Source of the DNA: Hemerocallis citrina
Lineage: Eukaryota > Streptophyta > Magnoliopsida > Asparagales > Asphodelaceae
Direction: 5' to 3'
Assembly: GCA_017893485.1 (NCBI GenBank)
Contig: CM030364.1
Coordinates: forward strand, 203,356,827-203,420,826
DNA length: 64,000 nt
In this document: positions 11,749 through 22,700 of the stretch, in pieces
Layout: each line of letters starts with the position of its first letter
Position numbering within the stretch: position 1 is the stretch's first letter
Program-made: the position numbers and the translations under genes
The notes under the pieces: model-generated
Databases searched by the model: none
Told to the model about the DNA's origin: nothing
The model's input: the letters and a program-made list of their open reading frames with translations, nothing else

Positions 11749-12932
11749 TTAAAGGCCTAGCATGTTGTGTTTATAATATTGTCATCCCTAGGATTGTTCG
11801 AGTCAGGGACATCATTAGGATTGTGACTTACAAGGATCATTTTACTTAAACCCTTTTGCCGGGAGAGAGGAGTCAGTTGTAGGGGGCCCCTTACACTAAC
11901 TCGTCCCTTGAGGCAGATCATAGGTGGTGTATTGGATTGTACCTTCCCGTCAAAGGGATACGTACGGTGCCGTCTCACAAGTTGAGGACACGGGTTGCGT
12001 ATCTCGCGCTGTTAATTCTTGAGGTGCCGTGGCTAGGGATGCCACAGGATGCATTGTGCAGTCCTGCGCTGGCGAGACCCCAGAGGGTGCTACAGGGTAG
12101 GCTTCGCGCTACCCTGCGCTTGCGAAACCCTATAGTTTGATTTTAGAATGACGCCCGATACATTGGGTTCGTTTATTTTGAGAGAGGTCCGGTTAGCTGG
12201 GTCGCAGTGGCGAACATAAACACCACTGGGGAAATGCATTAGTGGGACTTGACCACGTCTGCAACCTCATTAGCCACGTGTAGGTGTCAGGAACAGGTTG
12301 TGTACAATTAGAAGTTCATAACGCGGGTTCGAATCCCTATGTATGGAGAAACGGCTTGAGATGGGGTCGCATGTAGTATGAGTTGCATGTTGCTTCGGAG
12401 ACTTGCTGACATTAGAATAGGAAGCGTCCTAGTTCTATTTATATATCGCATTAGAGTCTAGTCATAGTACTCACAAACACTTAAACTACACCAACCCCAT
12501 TGCTATATTTTGTATATTGTTTGGGAGATTCGCTGCTATATGATCAGCCCTTAAGCGTCAGTGAATACTAACATCCCCACTTCCATAGGTACTAGATCGC
12601 CGAAGTACAAAGGCGAAATTCAGGAGGACTCAAGGCAAGGAAAGCAAGGAGTCAATGTTATGTTTAGTTCCGCTGCAGTATATGTATTGATTATGCATTA
12701 GTTGAGAAGTACTCTGATGTAAGATGTTGAAGGTTGTAATACTTAGAAATGTAAAGGTAATATTGTAACTCTATTGTAAGGTATTACAGTTGTACAATAT
12801 TCAGACTTGTAACACATTGGGTATTAAATAAAAAGTTTTAAATTCTTCTGTTTTTCTGTGTATTGTGACTAATTGAAGAAAAGGTCTTGGCTCGTGTCAC
12901 GGTTTCCCAGTGTTGGAAATCGGGACGCTACA
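11749..12932 (+). mobile_element. E1 5' LTR, terminal 1.18 kb only
   Basis: Collinear with 17826-19009 of the 3' LTR, ending GGGACGCTACA. The upstream part is separated by E2 and element C. A poly(A) signal AATAAA occurs near 12826. Confidence 0.8.
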
Positions 12933-12936
12933 GAGT

Positions 12937-12948
12937 GGTATCAGAGCT
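12937..12948 (+). other. E1 primer-binding site (tRNA-iMet)
   Basis: TGGTATCAGAGC four bases after the LTR end at 12932, the same spacing class as in E3. Confidence 0.9.
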
Positions 12949-13331
12949 AACTTCAATTTACAGTCCAACACAGCAGGAAAATTAAACTTGGATACCTTTT
13001 AGGAGTCGGGTCTTAGTTAGTTGTAGACAATTGTAATTCATATCGTTGTTCCTTTCAACTTTTGTTTTATGATTTTCCTATATCTGGAGCGTCAACTTGA
13101 GCAAATTACAGGAGAGAATCCTGGAAGTCGGAAGTGATGTTCATATGTCATGTCCTATTCTAAAGAGGGAGTAGCTACCGAATTGCAAAGGTCGGGTTCT
13201 TTGGAGAACCAGTTCATGAATGAGCCACTTGGGAGCCGAAAAGCAGCATAAGCTTTCTTTCCCCGAGTTATTAGGGTATGGATGTTGTCTGTTTTCCTGA
13301 ACTTAACGTAGTTCTGAGGACAGAACTATTC

Positions 13332-13343
13332 TAAGGAGGGAGT
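13332..13343 (+). other. E1 polypurine tract
   Basis: AAGGAGGGAGTA immediately before the 3' LTR start TGTAATATC at 13346. Confidence 0.75.
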
Positions 13344-13945
13344 ATTGTAATATCTCGGACGGATATTACCGTATATAAATTAATATTTTATTATTATTTT
13401 ATTATTATTTTGTTTTAATTCCAAAATTAAATTATTTTGTTGATTTTCACCCGGTTGTTCATAGACAATATTTGTACCCAGATATCGGTCAGTATACATC
13501 CGTATTGTATCAAATTGGTACCGTGACCTTCCGAACTAATAATAGAATTTATTTTATTATTATTTCCGAGATTAAATTATTTTTATACGGATTATGCGAA
13601 GATTTTCAGTATACAGACATATATGCGCACATACGTGTAGTATGTCGATTAGTACGTTATACAAATTGTGTGTTGTGTATTTTTGGACAACACTTGTTTT
13701 GTTATGACAAAACCTATTAGATTGTTAGGGTTTATAAGTGTTTAACCTAGGTCAAGTGTGCATGAAGAGGTTAAGAAAACCCTTCTAGAAACCCTTACAT
13801 AACACCATACTCACACAATGCCTCCACCACATCCTACCTCCACCAATTCTCACCTCCCCAAGGGTATGGCCGGCCCCTATTTTGGGGGAGGTGCCTTTTG
13901 CAAATATGTGCATGAACATTTGCACTTTCCACCCCTTTTTCCACC

Positions 13946-13953
13946 TATAAATA
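13946..13953 (+). promoter_or_regulatory. TATA box of the E1 LTR
   Basis: TATAAATA in a CCACCTATAAATACCC context, 600 bp into the LTR, followed by a GAAAGAAAG-rich leader. The same arrangement is found in both E2 LTRs. Confidence 0.65.
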
Positions 13954-14739
13954 CCCACTTCCTTCACCTTAGTCTCATTTTAGAAAGATCAAAAAGAAAG
14001 AAAGAAAGAAAGGAAAAGAAAGAGAGATCACCATGCTAACTTGAGAGTTTTTATTTGTAGGGTTAGTAGGAGTTCTAAGAGCTAGGGGAAGGAGAAGGAG
14101 TGCTAGGCAAGTCGTTCCTTCAAAGGAAACTAAGGTGGGGGTTCTCCACTTTTCTTTGGTTGTTTGCTTGTTTATTTGTATTGTTTTGAGTACTTCTCCT
14201 ACCTTCTTGTTTTGTTTTCTTTTGTTTTTGGGGTGTTCTTGTGATGGTGTGTTGTTGTTGTTAGATCGAGACCAAATAAAGTCTCTCCTCTCTCAGCCGG
14301 AGTCCTTCCTGTCCGGAATAAGGGGACGAGCGAGACCCATCATATATTATATATAGTAAACAAACCAGAGTCACCGGTTGGCGGGAGTTCCAATGGCACA
14401 TGGAAGCCTTCCTAAAAGAAAGAAATGACTTACCGGATTAGGACTTTGAATGTGGTAATGAATAAAAGAAAATAAAGTAGTAGTAGTAACTACTAAACAT
14501 ATAAAGATCACATCTTTAAAATTGTAAGTTGTTATTTATGTATGTTGTTGGACAAAAAGAAGGCATAATGCATATGAACTTGAACATACAACCGATTGGG
14601 GGTTGTAGGACTTGTAGGACTTGGTATACATAAGCATATGAATACTCTTATACAACCATTTTGGTTGTAGGACTTTTTATTGAACTTGGACAATAATAAT
14701 AAGCATATGTTTTATTGTAGTTTTCCTTCTTAAATAAAA

Positions 14740-15010
14740 AGATCTTTTCTTTATTAATCACTAGTTGTAATAAAAAGATCTTTTCCTTATTAATCACTAG
14801 TTGTAGAATAAAAAGATCTTTTCTTTATTAATCACTAGTTGTAGAATAAAAAGATATTTTCTTTATTAATCACTAGTTGTAGAATAAATAAAAAGATCTT
14901 TTCTTTATAAATCACTAGTTGTAGAATAAATAAATAAAAAAAGATCTTTTCTTTATCAATCACTAGTTGTAGAATAAATAAAAAAGGATCTTTTCTTTTA
15001 TCACTAGTGA
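14740..15010. repeat. AAGATCTTTT/CACTAGTTGTAG array, E1 copy
   Basis: About seven units of 40-50 bp, the reverse complement of the E2 arrays at 1896 and 10265. Spacing varies through insertion of ATAAATAAAT runs. Confidence 0.8.
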
Positions 15011-15039
15011 TAATAAAGACTAGTAGGCAACTAAGTAGT

Positions 15040-15390
15040 AGCATGTTGATTAAATGAAGTAGTAGTAGTATGTGGATTAAATAAAGTAGTAGTGGTATGT
15101 TGTTAAAATGAAGAAGTAATAGTAAGTAGTTGTAGATGTTTTATGTCCATAAAGTAGTAGTAGTAGTAGATAGTTGTATGTTGTGTTTTTGATTAAAATG
15201 GAGTAGTAGTAGTAGTAGATAGTTGTATGTTGTGTTCTTGATTAAAATGAAGTAGTAGTAGTAGTAGATAGTTGGGTGTTATGTTCTTAACTAAAATAAA
15301 GTAGTAGTAGTGGTAGATAGTTGTGTGTTATGTTTTTGATTAAAATGGAGTAGTAGTAGTAGTAGATAGTTGTAGATGTTTATTTTGTGT
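15040..15390. repeat. AGTAGTAGT-rich minisatellite in the E1 LTR
   Basis: Units of about 60 bp combine (AGT)n, AGATAGTTGTGTGTTATGTT and TTGATTAAAATGA. E2 has only a degenerate counterpart (10080-10260), so this array expanded or contracted independently. Confidence 0.75.
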
Positions 15391-15429
15391 TCATAAAGTA
15401 AATACCATGCTAAGATTATATTAGATTAA

Positions 15430-16170
15430 TTTAAAGATGCTTAGAATGTTGTAGGATTCTTTCTAAAAATTTCCTACCATGTTTTATGCTTAGAATGTTG
15501 TAGGATTCTTTCTAAAAATACCCTATCATATTTTTATGCTTAGAAGGTTGTAGCATTCTTCTAAAAATTTCCTATCATATTTTTATGTTTAGAATGTTGT
15601 AGGATGCTTTCTAAAATTACCTATCATGTTTTAGGAAAGCTATTTCATGTTAGAATATTGTAGGATTTGTATTAAAAAATACCTACCATGTTAAGCATGA
15701 TGTAAGCCATGTTAGGTGTGTGAATATGCTTAGAGTGCTGTAGGATGCTTTCTAAAATTACCTATCATGCTTTAGGAATGCTATTTCATGCTTAGAATGT
15801 TGTAGGACTTCTTCTAAAATTACTAATCATGTTTTAGGAATGCTATTTCATGTTTAGAATGTTGGAGGATTAATTCTAAAATTGCCTATCATATGTAGGA
15901 ATGACATACATGTTGTCGGTTTCTTTCTAAAATTACCTATCATGTTTTTATGCTTAGAATGTTGTAGGATTCATTCTAAAATACCTACCATGTTTAGATT
16001 AATTTAATTGTGCTTAGAATGTTGTAGGATTCATTCTAAGAGTTTCCTACCATGTTTAGATTAATTAATTATGCTTAGAATGTTGTAGGATTCATTCTAA
16101 AAAAATACCTACCATGTTAGATTAACTTATTGGTGTTTAGAATGTTGTAGGATCCATGATAAAAATTACT
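15430..16170. repeat. About 60-bp minisatellite (TTAGAATGTTGTAGGATTC) in the E1 LTR
   Basis: More than ten imperfect units share TTAGAATGTTGTAGGATTC, TTCTAAAA and TACCTACCATG. It corresponds to 9590-10070 in E2. Confidence 0.8.
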
Positions 16171-16329
16171 TACCATATTAGAAGGAATGTTGAATGTTCA
16201 TACTAGTAGTTATCCATGTTTAGTAAGACATTCATGTTTAGTAGTTATTCTTGCTTAATAAAGATTCATGCTTGGATGATAGTAGAAAAGTTGCATGCCA
16301 TGTTAGTTTAATTGCAAGGAAGTCATATG

Positions 16330-16520
16330 CCATGCTAGATAAGTGGTAGAAAAGTTGTATACCATGCTAGTTTAATTGTAGGTAAGTGGTATACCATGCT
16401 AGCTTTAATTGTAAGTAAGCTTAATTGCAAATAAGTTGTATGCCATGCTAGTTTAAATTGTAAGTAAGTTGTATGCCATGCTAGTTTAAATTGTAAGTAA
16501 GTTGTATACCATGCTAGATT
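16330..16520. repeat. GCCATGCTAGTTTAA/GTAAGTAAGTTGTAT minisatellite
   Basis: Four to five units of 33-40 bp. The minus-strand open frame with repeated WHTTYLQFKLA peptides is a product of this array. Confidence 0.75.
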
Positions 16521-17274
16521 AAATGAATACTCATGCTTAGATAAGTATTTGTTCATGCTATGTTAGTAGATGATCATGCTTAATCATTATACATGCTAAG
16601 TAAGTAGGTGTCATGCTAATTATTGATCATGTTAAGTTAATGATATCCATACTATGATATTCATGCTTAGATTAAAGAAACTACCCATGGTTAGTTGTAG
16701 TGATTTTATGTTGTGTTCTATACCATGCTAAAGTCCAAATACATGCTTAGAATGTTGTAGGGTTAGTGTTAGAATACCTACTATGCTTGGAATGTTGCAT
16801 GTTCATACTAGTTATATATCCATGCGTGGGTTGTGGTGATTAGTCATGATAAGTAGTAAGCTTTCATGCTCAATTTGTAACCTATGCTTGACTATAGTGG
16901 ACTTCATGTCTAGGTCGTAGTGATTTTCATGCTTAAGCTCGATGTAAGCACAAGCTTAATCATATTCATACTTAGGAGTATCATGGTGAGTGGTTGTGTT
17001 ATATGATTAGATTGTCGTAGGAAGATGCTTGTAATTGTATGCCATACTTAAGGCGCTATAGGTTGAAGTAATAAGGATTGGGAAGACCACTAGTGATAGT
17101 TAGTCCGATAAAGGCTGTTATGTCGCCTTCGGATTATTCCTTAGTAGAATACCGACCATAGAATACTAGTAGACTCTTCTGTTGCTTCTAATAATAGGAG
17201 ATCAAGTTTGCTAGTAGCACGTTTGGTTGCTTTTAAGATTGATTACCTGTATGGTTGTTTGCATATGGTTGTGC

Positions 17275-17480
17275 TCGTACGTGGCTCGACTGGCCCGTAC
17301 GTAGCTGTGGGACTCATACGTAGCTTACTTGGCTCGTATGTAGGTTGTTGTCTCGTACGCGGCTCGACCGGCCCGTGCGTAGCTGTTGGTCTCATACGCG
17401 GCTTATTTGGCTGGTATGTACGTGGTTATCTCCTATGAGGCCCGCCTGGCTCGTAGGTGGTTATTGTTTCATACGTAGCT
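17275..17480. repeat. TACGTA-type palindromic array, E1 copy
   Basis: Units of about 35 bp with GGCTCG or GGCCCGTACGTAG cores, the reverse complement of the E2 arrays at 6890 and 8335. Confidence 0.75.
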
Positions 17481-18632
17481 TATTGGCTCGTATGTGGTTG
17501 TTACTCGTGTATAGCTTGTTAGCTAGTACACAGTTCGTTGTGCTCGTCTAGGGTGATGTTACCACCCTAAGGGCTATCGACCATCAAGACATATGTTTTC
17601 TCACCCTAAGGAACTGTGGAGGAGTCACTCCTTGTGTACCGTCGAATCTTAACCAGGGTAGGTTAATCGAGGACCGGAGTATAGAAGAAATCCAAGTCTA
17701 GGGTAGCGGCATGCATGTATATTCGCACGGCCCAAGTCTTGGATCGATGAGCCACGAACCGGATCCTGAGGGATTCTGGTAAGTCTAGGTTGAGCAGCCT
17801 AGTAGAGTTGTCTTGCGAAGTCTACTTTAAAGGCCTAGCATGTTGTGTTTATAATATTGTCATCCCTAGGATTGTTCGAGTCAGGGACATCATTAGGATA
17901 ATGACTTACAAGGATCATTTTACTTAAACCCTTTTGCCGGGAGAGAGGAGTCAGTTGTAGGGGGCCCCTTACACTAACTCGTCCCTTGAGGCAGATCATA
18001 GGTGGTGTATTGGGTTGTACCTTCCCGTCAAAGGGATACGTACGGTGCCGTCTCACAAGTTGAGGACACGGGTTGCGTATCTCGCGCTGTTAATTCCTGA
18101 GGTGCCGTGGCTAAGGGTGCCACAGGATGCATTGTGCAGTCCTACGCTGGCGAGACCCCAGAGGGTGCCACAGGGTAGGCTTCGCGCTACCCTGCGCTTG
18201 CGAAACCCTATAGTTTGATTTTGGAATGACGCCCGATACATTGGGTTCGTCTATTTTGAGAGAGGTCCGGTTGGCCGGGTCGCAGTGGCGAACATAGACA
18301 CCACTGGCGAACTGCATTAGTGGGACTTGACCACATCTGCAACCTCATTAGCCACGTGTTAGTGTCAGGAACAGGTTGTGTACAATTAGAATTCATAACG
18401 CGGGTTCGAATCCCTATGTATGGAGAAACGACTTGAGATGGGGTCGCATGTAGTATGGGCTGCATGTTGCTTCGGAGACTTGCTGACATTAGAATAGGAA
18501 GCTTCCTAGTTCTATTTAAATATCGCATTAGAGTCTAGTCATAGCACTCACAAACACTTAAACTACACCAACACCATTGCTATATTTTGTATATTGTTTG
18601 GGAGATTCGCTGCTATATGATCAGCCCTTAAG

Positions 18633-18650
18633 CGTCAGTGAATACTGACG
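18633..18650 (+). promoter_or_regulatory. Perfect hairpin in the E1 LTR
   Basis: CGTCAGT-GAAT-ACTGACG, a 7-bp perfect stem with a 4-base loop, followed by TCCCCAC. The same hairpin is at 5273-5290 in E2, and with another loop at 22925-22944 in E3. It lies in the transcribed part of the LTR. Function unknown. Confidence 0.6.
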
Positions 18651-18903
18651 TCCCCACTTCCATAGGTACTGGATCGCCGAAGTACAAAGGCGAAATTCAG
18701 GAGGACTCAAGGCAAGGAAAGCAAGGAGTCAATGTTATGTTTAGTTCCGCTGCAGTATATGTATTGATTATGCATTAGTTGAGAATTACTCTGATGTAAG
18801 ATGTTGAAGGTTGTAATACTTAGAAATGTAAAGGTAATATTGTAACTCTATTGTAAGGTATTACAGTTGTACAATATTCAAACTTGTAACACATTGGGTA
18901 TTG

Positions 18904-18909
18904 AATAAA
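18904..18909 (+). terminator. Poly(A) signal of the E1 LTR
   Basis: AATAAA in GAATAAAAAGTTTT, 100 bp before the LTR end, preceded by TGTA-rich sequence typical of plant upstream elements. The equivalent is at 23230 and 51515 in E3. Confidence 0.55.
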
Positions 18910-19009
18910 AAGTTTTAAATTCTCCTGTTTTTCTGTGTATTGTGACTAATTGAAGAAAAGGTCTTGGCTCGTGTCACGGTTTCCCAGTGTTGGAAATCGG
19001 GGCGCTACA

Positions 19010-19784
19010 GTAGTATACGATCTTTTCTTCGTGCCAGAGTGGATACGGTACTATCATAGTTATATGTAAGTGCGAGCAAGATAGCCGTGAACATCTTGTA
19101 CAATAGCGTGAGGCTTTATCATTGTGATTGACAACACTAATAGTGGTTTTTTTTTTCTGGGTCATATAAGCTTTAGACTAATTTATTAAATATTCATCTG
19201 GGCTGGTGGACTAAAAGAATAATAGTTTTTAGGCACCACAAAGAGAACCTTAGAATTATCTCAAAAAAAGAAGAAGAAAAAGGTAAGAGAACCTTAGAAC
19301 TATTTAATTGATATTGTAAAAGAAAGTTACTCCGGAAACTTTCTTGGATGAAGAAAATACGTTCATCTTATCTAGTAGTGACCTACTATTGTTTACGCTA
19401 AATTTCAAAAAGTATCAATGAAAATAGAAAATCTTTTGAGGTCTATTATAATTCATTTTACTGCTTTACCTGTAGTGTCTATTATGATCTCTTATTTCAT
19501 CGATCTTTTCATCAATCAACTCGAAGGAAAGGAAAAAAAAAGGATCCCTTCAAAGATTTAGCAAGAGATGCTCAGTTTTCATCTTCTTGCTCGTTACTAC
19601 AGTGCTACATTTGTCTTTCTGAAGGATTGGCAATGGTAAAAAAGTTCCTACATTAATCCAGATTTAATTTATGCCATATCGTGACAATAATCGTTACTGT
19701 CTATTCCAATTTAGTAGATGCTTGCTGCTCTGAATAATGAATGCAAGGCCTTCTAGACTCCAAACACATTCAATACAGAGCAAG
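19010..19784. other. Host DNA between E1 and E3, with exon-like scraps
   Basis: This is not LTR sequence. An open stretch at 19015-19068 ends at a good donor (ATGTAAGT). Another short stretch at 19719-19789 runs up to the E3 insertion but holds a stop. I recognise no protein. It may belong to the same interrupted locus as 51628-52470. Confidence 0.35.
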
Positions 19785-19789
19785 AGGTA
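19785..19789 (+). repeat. E3 target site duplication, left copy (AGGTA)
   Basis: AGGTA directly before TGTAACACC at 19790; the identical 5 bp follows the 3' LTR at 51623-51627. Confidence 0.9.
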
Positions 19790-22700
19790 TGTAACACCCT
19801 GAATTGTACGATACCTGAATATATATGTATGTATGTATATTGACCGTATGCCTGCACACGATTGCATTGTTTTGTTTGATTTTGATATCGTGGTATATGG
19901 TTAGGGTTACAGGATGGTTCATGGGTGAATTGCATTCTAAAAGATGCACGAGAATGAGGAGGACTGATACTAGTATAAACGCTAGTTTTCGGTACGACGC
20001 CCATGCAAATATAACACTGTATGATGCTACAGTAGATATGTATTGCGCGCACTCATTAAAACCGCTTGTCTCGCACCCGTTGGAACTCATTAAGGCTTAT
20101 TTGGGCAGCCAACACAACTAACACCAAAACCATGGGCCATGAGCCATTGTTTTGGATCAAAACCACCCAACAATCCTATGCTACACCCCCATAGAATCCG
20201 GCCCATATACCCCCTCCCATCTCCTTCATTTCCCACTTCATTTCCTCCCTTTTGCTCTGGAAATTTCAGAAAGAAAACACCTCAAGAGAAGGAGGAGAGA
20301 AGGAAGAAGGAAGTGAAGAAGAAGGATCAAAAGGAGATTTCCAAGAGAAAAAGCTTGAAGAAGTTCCTTCCACTACTCCAACCAAGGATGGGAAGTTTCT
20401 CTAAACTTGAAATTCTTGTCTTTTAATTAATTTAGATTGCATGCATGTGTGCTAGAATGCATAGGATTGATTTTCTAAAGGTTAGAAGTTGAAGTCAGAA
20501 TTGAACTAGAAAAACTGATTCGGAGTACCATTTTGTAGATTTTCCCGATTGCAAAATATGATGAATTAGACCATGAAATTAAAAGTGTTTGTTCATATAT
20601 GTGTTAGAATCATTCCTAATTTATTTCAAATTTTTCTATGATCATTTGATATGTTAATAAAATTGTGAGAGGGAGCTATGTCGTAAGGCAGACTCAAGAA
20701 GAGATAAACAGGATGTCTGATATTGTAGGAGTTTTCATGATTTATTGACGTATGATATTGACTTGAAGTTTTTACCCAATGTTCCTACATGCATTTTTAT
20801 TATGTAAAAAAATCAAGGTATTATTTGGATGAGTTTATGGACATGAGAAAAATCGATCTATAACCAGTAGCTGATGTTGAATTAGAAAACTTGATGGTTT
20901 CTGTGCTAACTTGCAGTAGATAGTACTCACGGTATAATTGGAATTTTGACATGAGGTCTTTTGCATGATGTTGGGTATGATGTCTAGTTTTACCACCACA
21001 AATTTTATGTCATTTGGACAAGTGTGCAATTTACTGTGATTTTGTGATTGAGCACTGTGCTGTTTTTAGCCAGTTTTGATACTCTGTAAAGATTGGGAAT
21101 TTGAGACCTGTTAGAGGCACATTTTGAGGATCATGACTCAGTAGAGAGTTGTAGTGGACACCTCAAAATTTCTAACAAAACTAATTTGAGGCAATTCCAG
21201 TAAACAGTTGAATTATTATGAGTTTTGTAAGACTGGACAGAGAACTAGAGTAGAGCTGAGTGCTCTGAATTGGAGAGACAAATTGTGTGAATTGGTGTAT
21301 CGATGATAGATGAGTGTGTAAGGTGACTTAATGGTATAATCTGGACTCATGACCAACTAGAGAGTTGTTGAGGATACCCACACCCTTCTACAAAATTTGA
21401 GTTTGTGTCGTTCTGATGAACGAGTAGGATTTTGTGTTACTGGTAAGGTGCAGCCCGTGCAGAGGAAGCACGCAGGCTGGAGCTTGAGAAGCTATTTCGA
21501 GGACTTAGATGGTTGAATCTAAGCTCGTGATCAACTAGGAAGTCATAGCCTAGGATCGTACCTTTCCAGGTTGGGCTCGTACACTCCAATCGGAGTTGTA
21601 TCGATAGAGGGATGACCATTTTGAGGTTCGGACAGAAACCCATAGGTCGCTCAGTCTGGGTTTTGACTAAGAGTTGTGAAAGCATTTTTCCCTTGTGTGT
21701 GAACTGAGTCGGTGACTCGTGTCTAGGGATGGTTGATCTCTGTTATTGAGGTTGTTGATTCCCCGAGTGGGATGTGTGACTCGAGTTATTCACTAGGGTA
21801 AAGGATACCCTGCACCTATCAAGCCTATATTATTAGACTTCTGCCGAGCGTAGGACGTCCGAGCATGTCAGTGAGTGGGGCGCACGGGGCAATTTTATAT
21901 TTTCAGCAGGGGTAGCAGCAAGCGTAGGCCATTATGCTGGACGAGTCCAAGTCGGAGAAGTGGCGAACCGGACCGGTGTCGCCAGGGGCTAGAGGTTGAT
22001 AGACAAGTGTGGAAGCAGTTGATTCTTACCCGAATAATTAGAGTAAGGTAGGGGTTAGAATGGTTTATTAAGGGGTTGGAAAATTACATTAGTCCTAGTA
22101 AACTATAGTCGGTGTTGTATCTTCCAGTCGTAGGGATACGTTCTCGGCCGCTAATGGATTGCGTCCCCAGTTCGTATCTCGATCTGTTGATTCACAAAGC
22201 TTTGCCGAAGTAAGGTATAGGAGGCCCGGAGGATTTGACCTCTCGAGGTGCTCACGTCCCTAAAGCGCGGGTTTTTTGTGGTTTGGTATATATATATGTT
22301 CATAACCCAGACCAGGGGTGAACACACATGCGAGAGTCCATGAGTGGACATGTGGAACCAAGGGTCGTAAGGACCAGGTTCAATGCAGTTTCTAAGGAGG
22401 TCCATGCGCGAGCACCAACTGGCAGTGACCACTTGGGCACTGCAGGGCGGAATTAGACCGACCGCTGCAATCTCCTTGGGCGACGGACAGCCTATTGGGA
22501 ACTGGATGGGTACAAGGGTAGGGTGCATGGCGAGGGATTGAACCCTACAAACAGGAGAGGCGAACTCCTTGGAAAGTATGTAGTATGGGATACATACATT
22601 TCCATCGAAGTTGATTTTGGAAAAGTATGTAGTATGGGATGCATACGTTCCCAACTGAATTGCATTAGAGTAGGTGCATTGTGTGCATTCTTGTTTGTGC

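Larger units (their letters stand above)
12933..13345 (+). mobile_element. E1 internal region (non-coding, gag deleted)
   Basis: The first 160 bp match the leader of E2 and the last 250 bp match E2's segment between gag and the polypurine tract. The join reads TATATC-TGGA-GCGTCAA, where TGGA is present at both corresponding sites in E2 (near 4716 and 3675). About 1.04 kb including the whole gag-like gene is missing. Confidence 0.8.
11749..19009 (+). mobile_element. E1: plus-strand retrotransposon with giant LTRs and a 413-bp internal region
   Basis: Layout: partial 5' LTR 11749-12932, primer site 12937, internal region 12933-13345, polypurine tract 13332, 3' LTR 13346-19009. Ends (TGTAATATC…GCGCTACA) and internal sequence match E2, so they are one family. 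It encodes nothing. The 3' LTR is about 14 times longer than the internal region, beyond the usual proportions of both LARD (long internal region) and TRIM (short LTR) elements. The right target copy would be GTAGT (19010-19014); the left one is not in the window. Confidence 0.8.
13346..19009 (+). mobile_element. E1 3' LTR, 5.66 kb
   Basis: Starts TGTAATATCTCGG and ends GGGGCGCTACA. TATAAATA at 13946-13953 and AATAAA at 18904-18909 imply U3 of about 0.6 kb, R of about 4.9 kb and U5 of about 0.1 kb. It contains a polypurine leader (13985-14030), five minisatellite blocks, a TACGTA array, a B-box-like motif (18403-18413) and a perfect hairpin (18633-18650). No gene is supported. Confidence 0.8.

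Noticed and set aside
17208..17551. Frames with repeated VRGSTGPYVAVGLIR peptides (also in E2)
   Set aside because: They come from the TACGTA-type array, and similar peptides appear in other frames.
18390..18425. tRNA gene suggested by GGGTTCGAATCCC
   Set aside because: Outer T-stem bases do not pair, and no acceptor stem, anticodon arm or A box fits.
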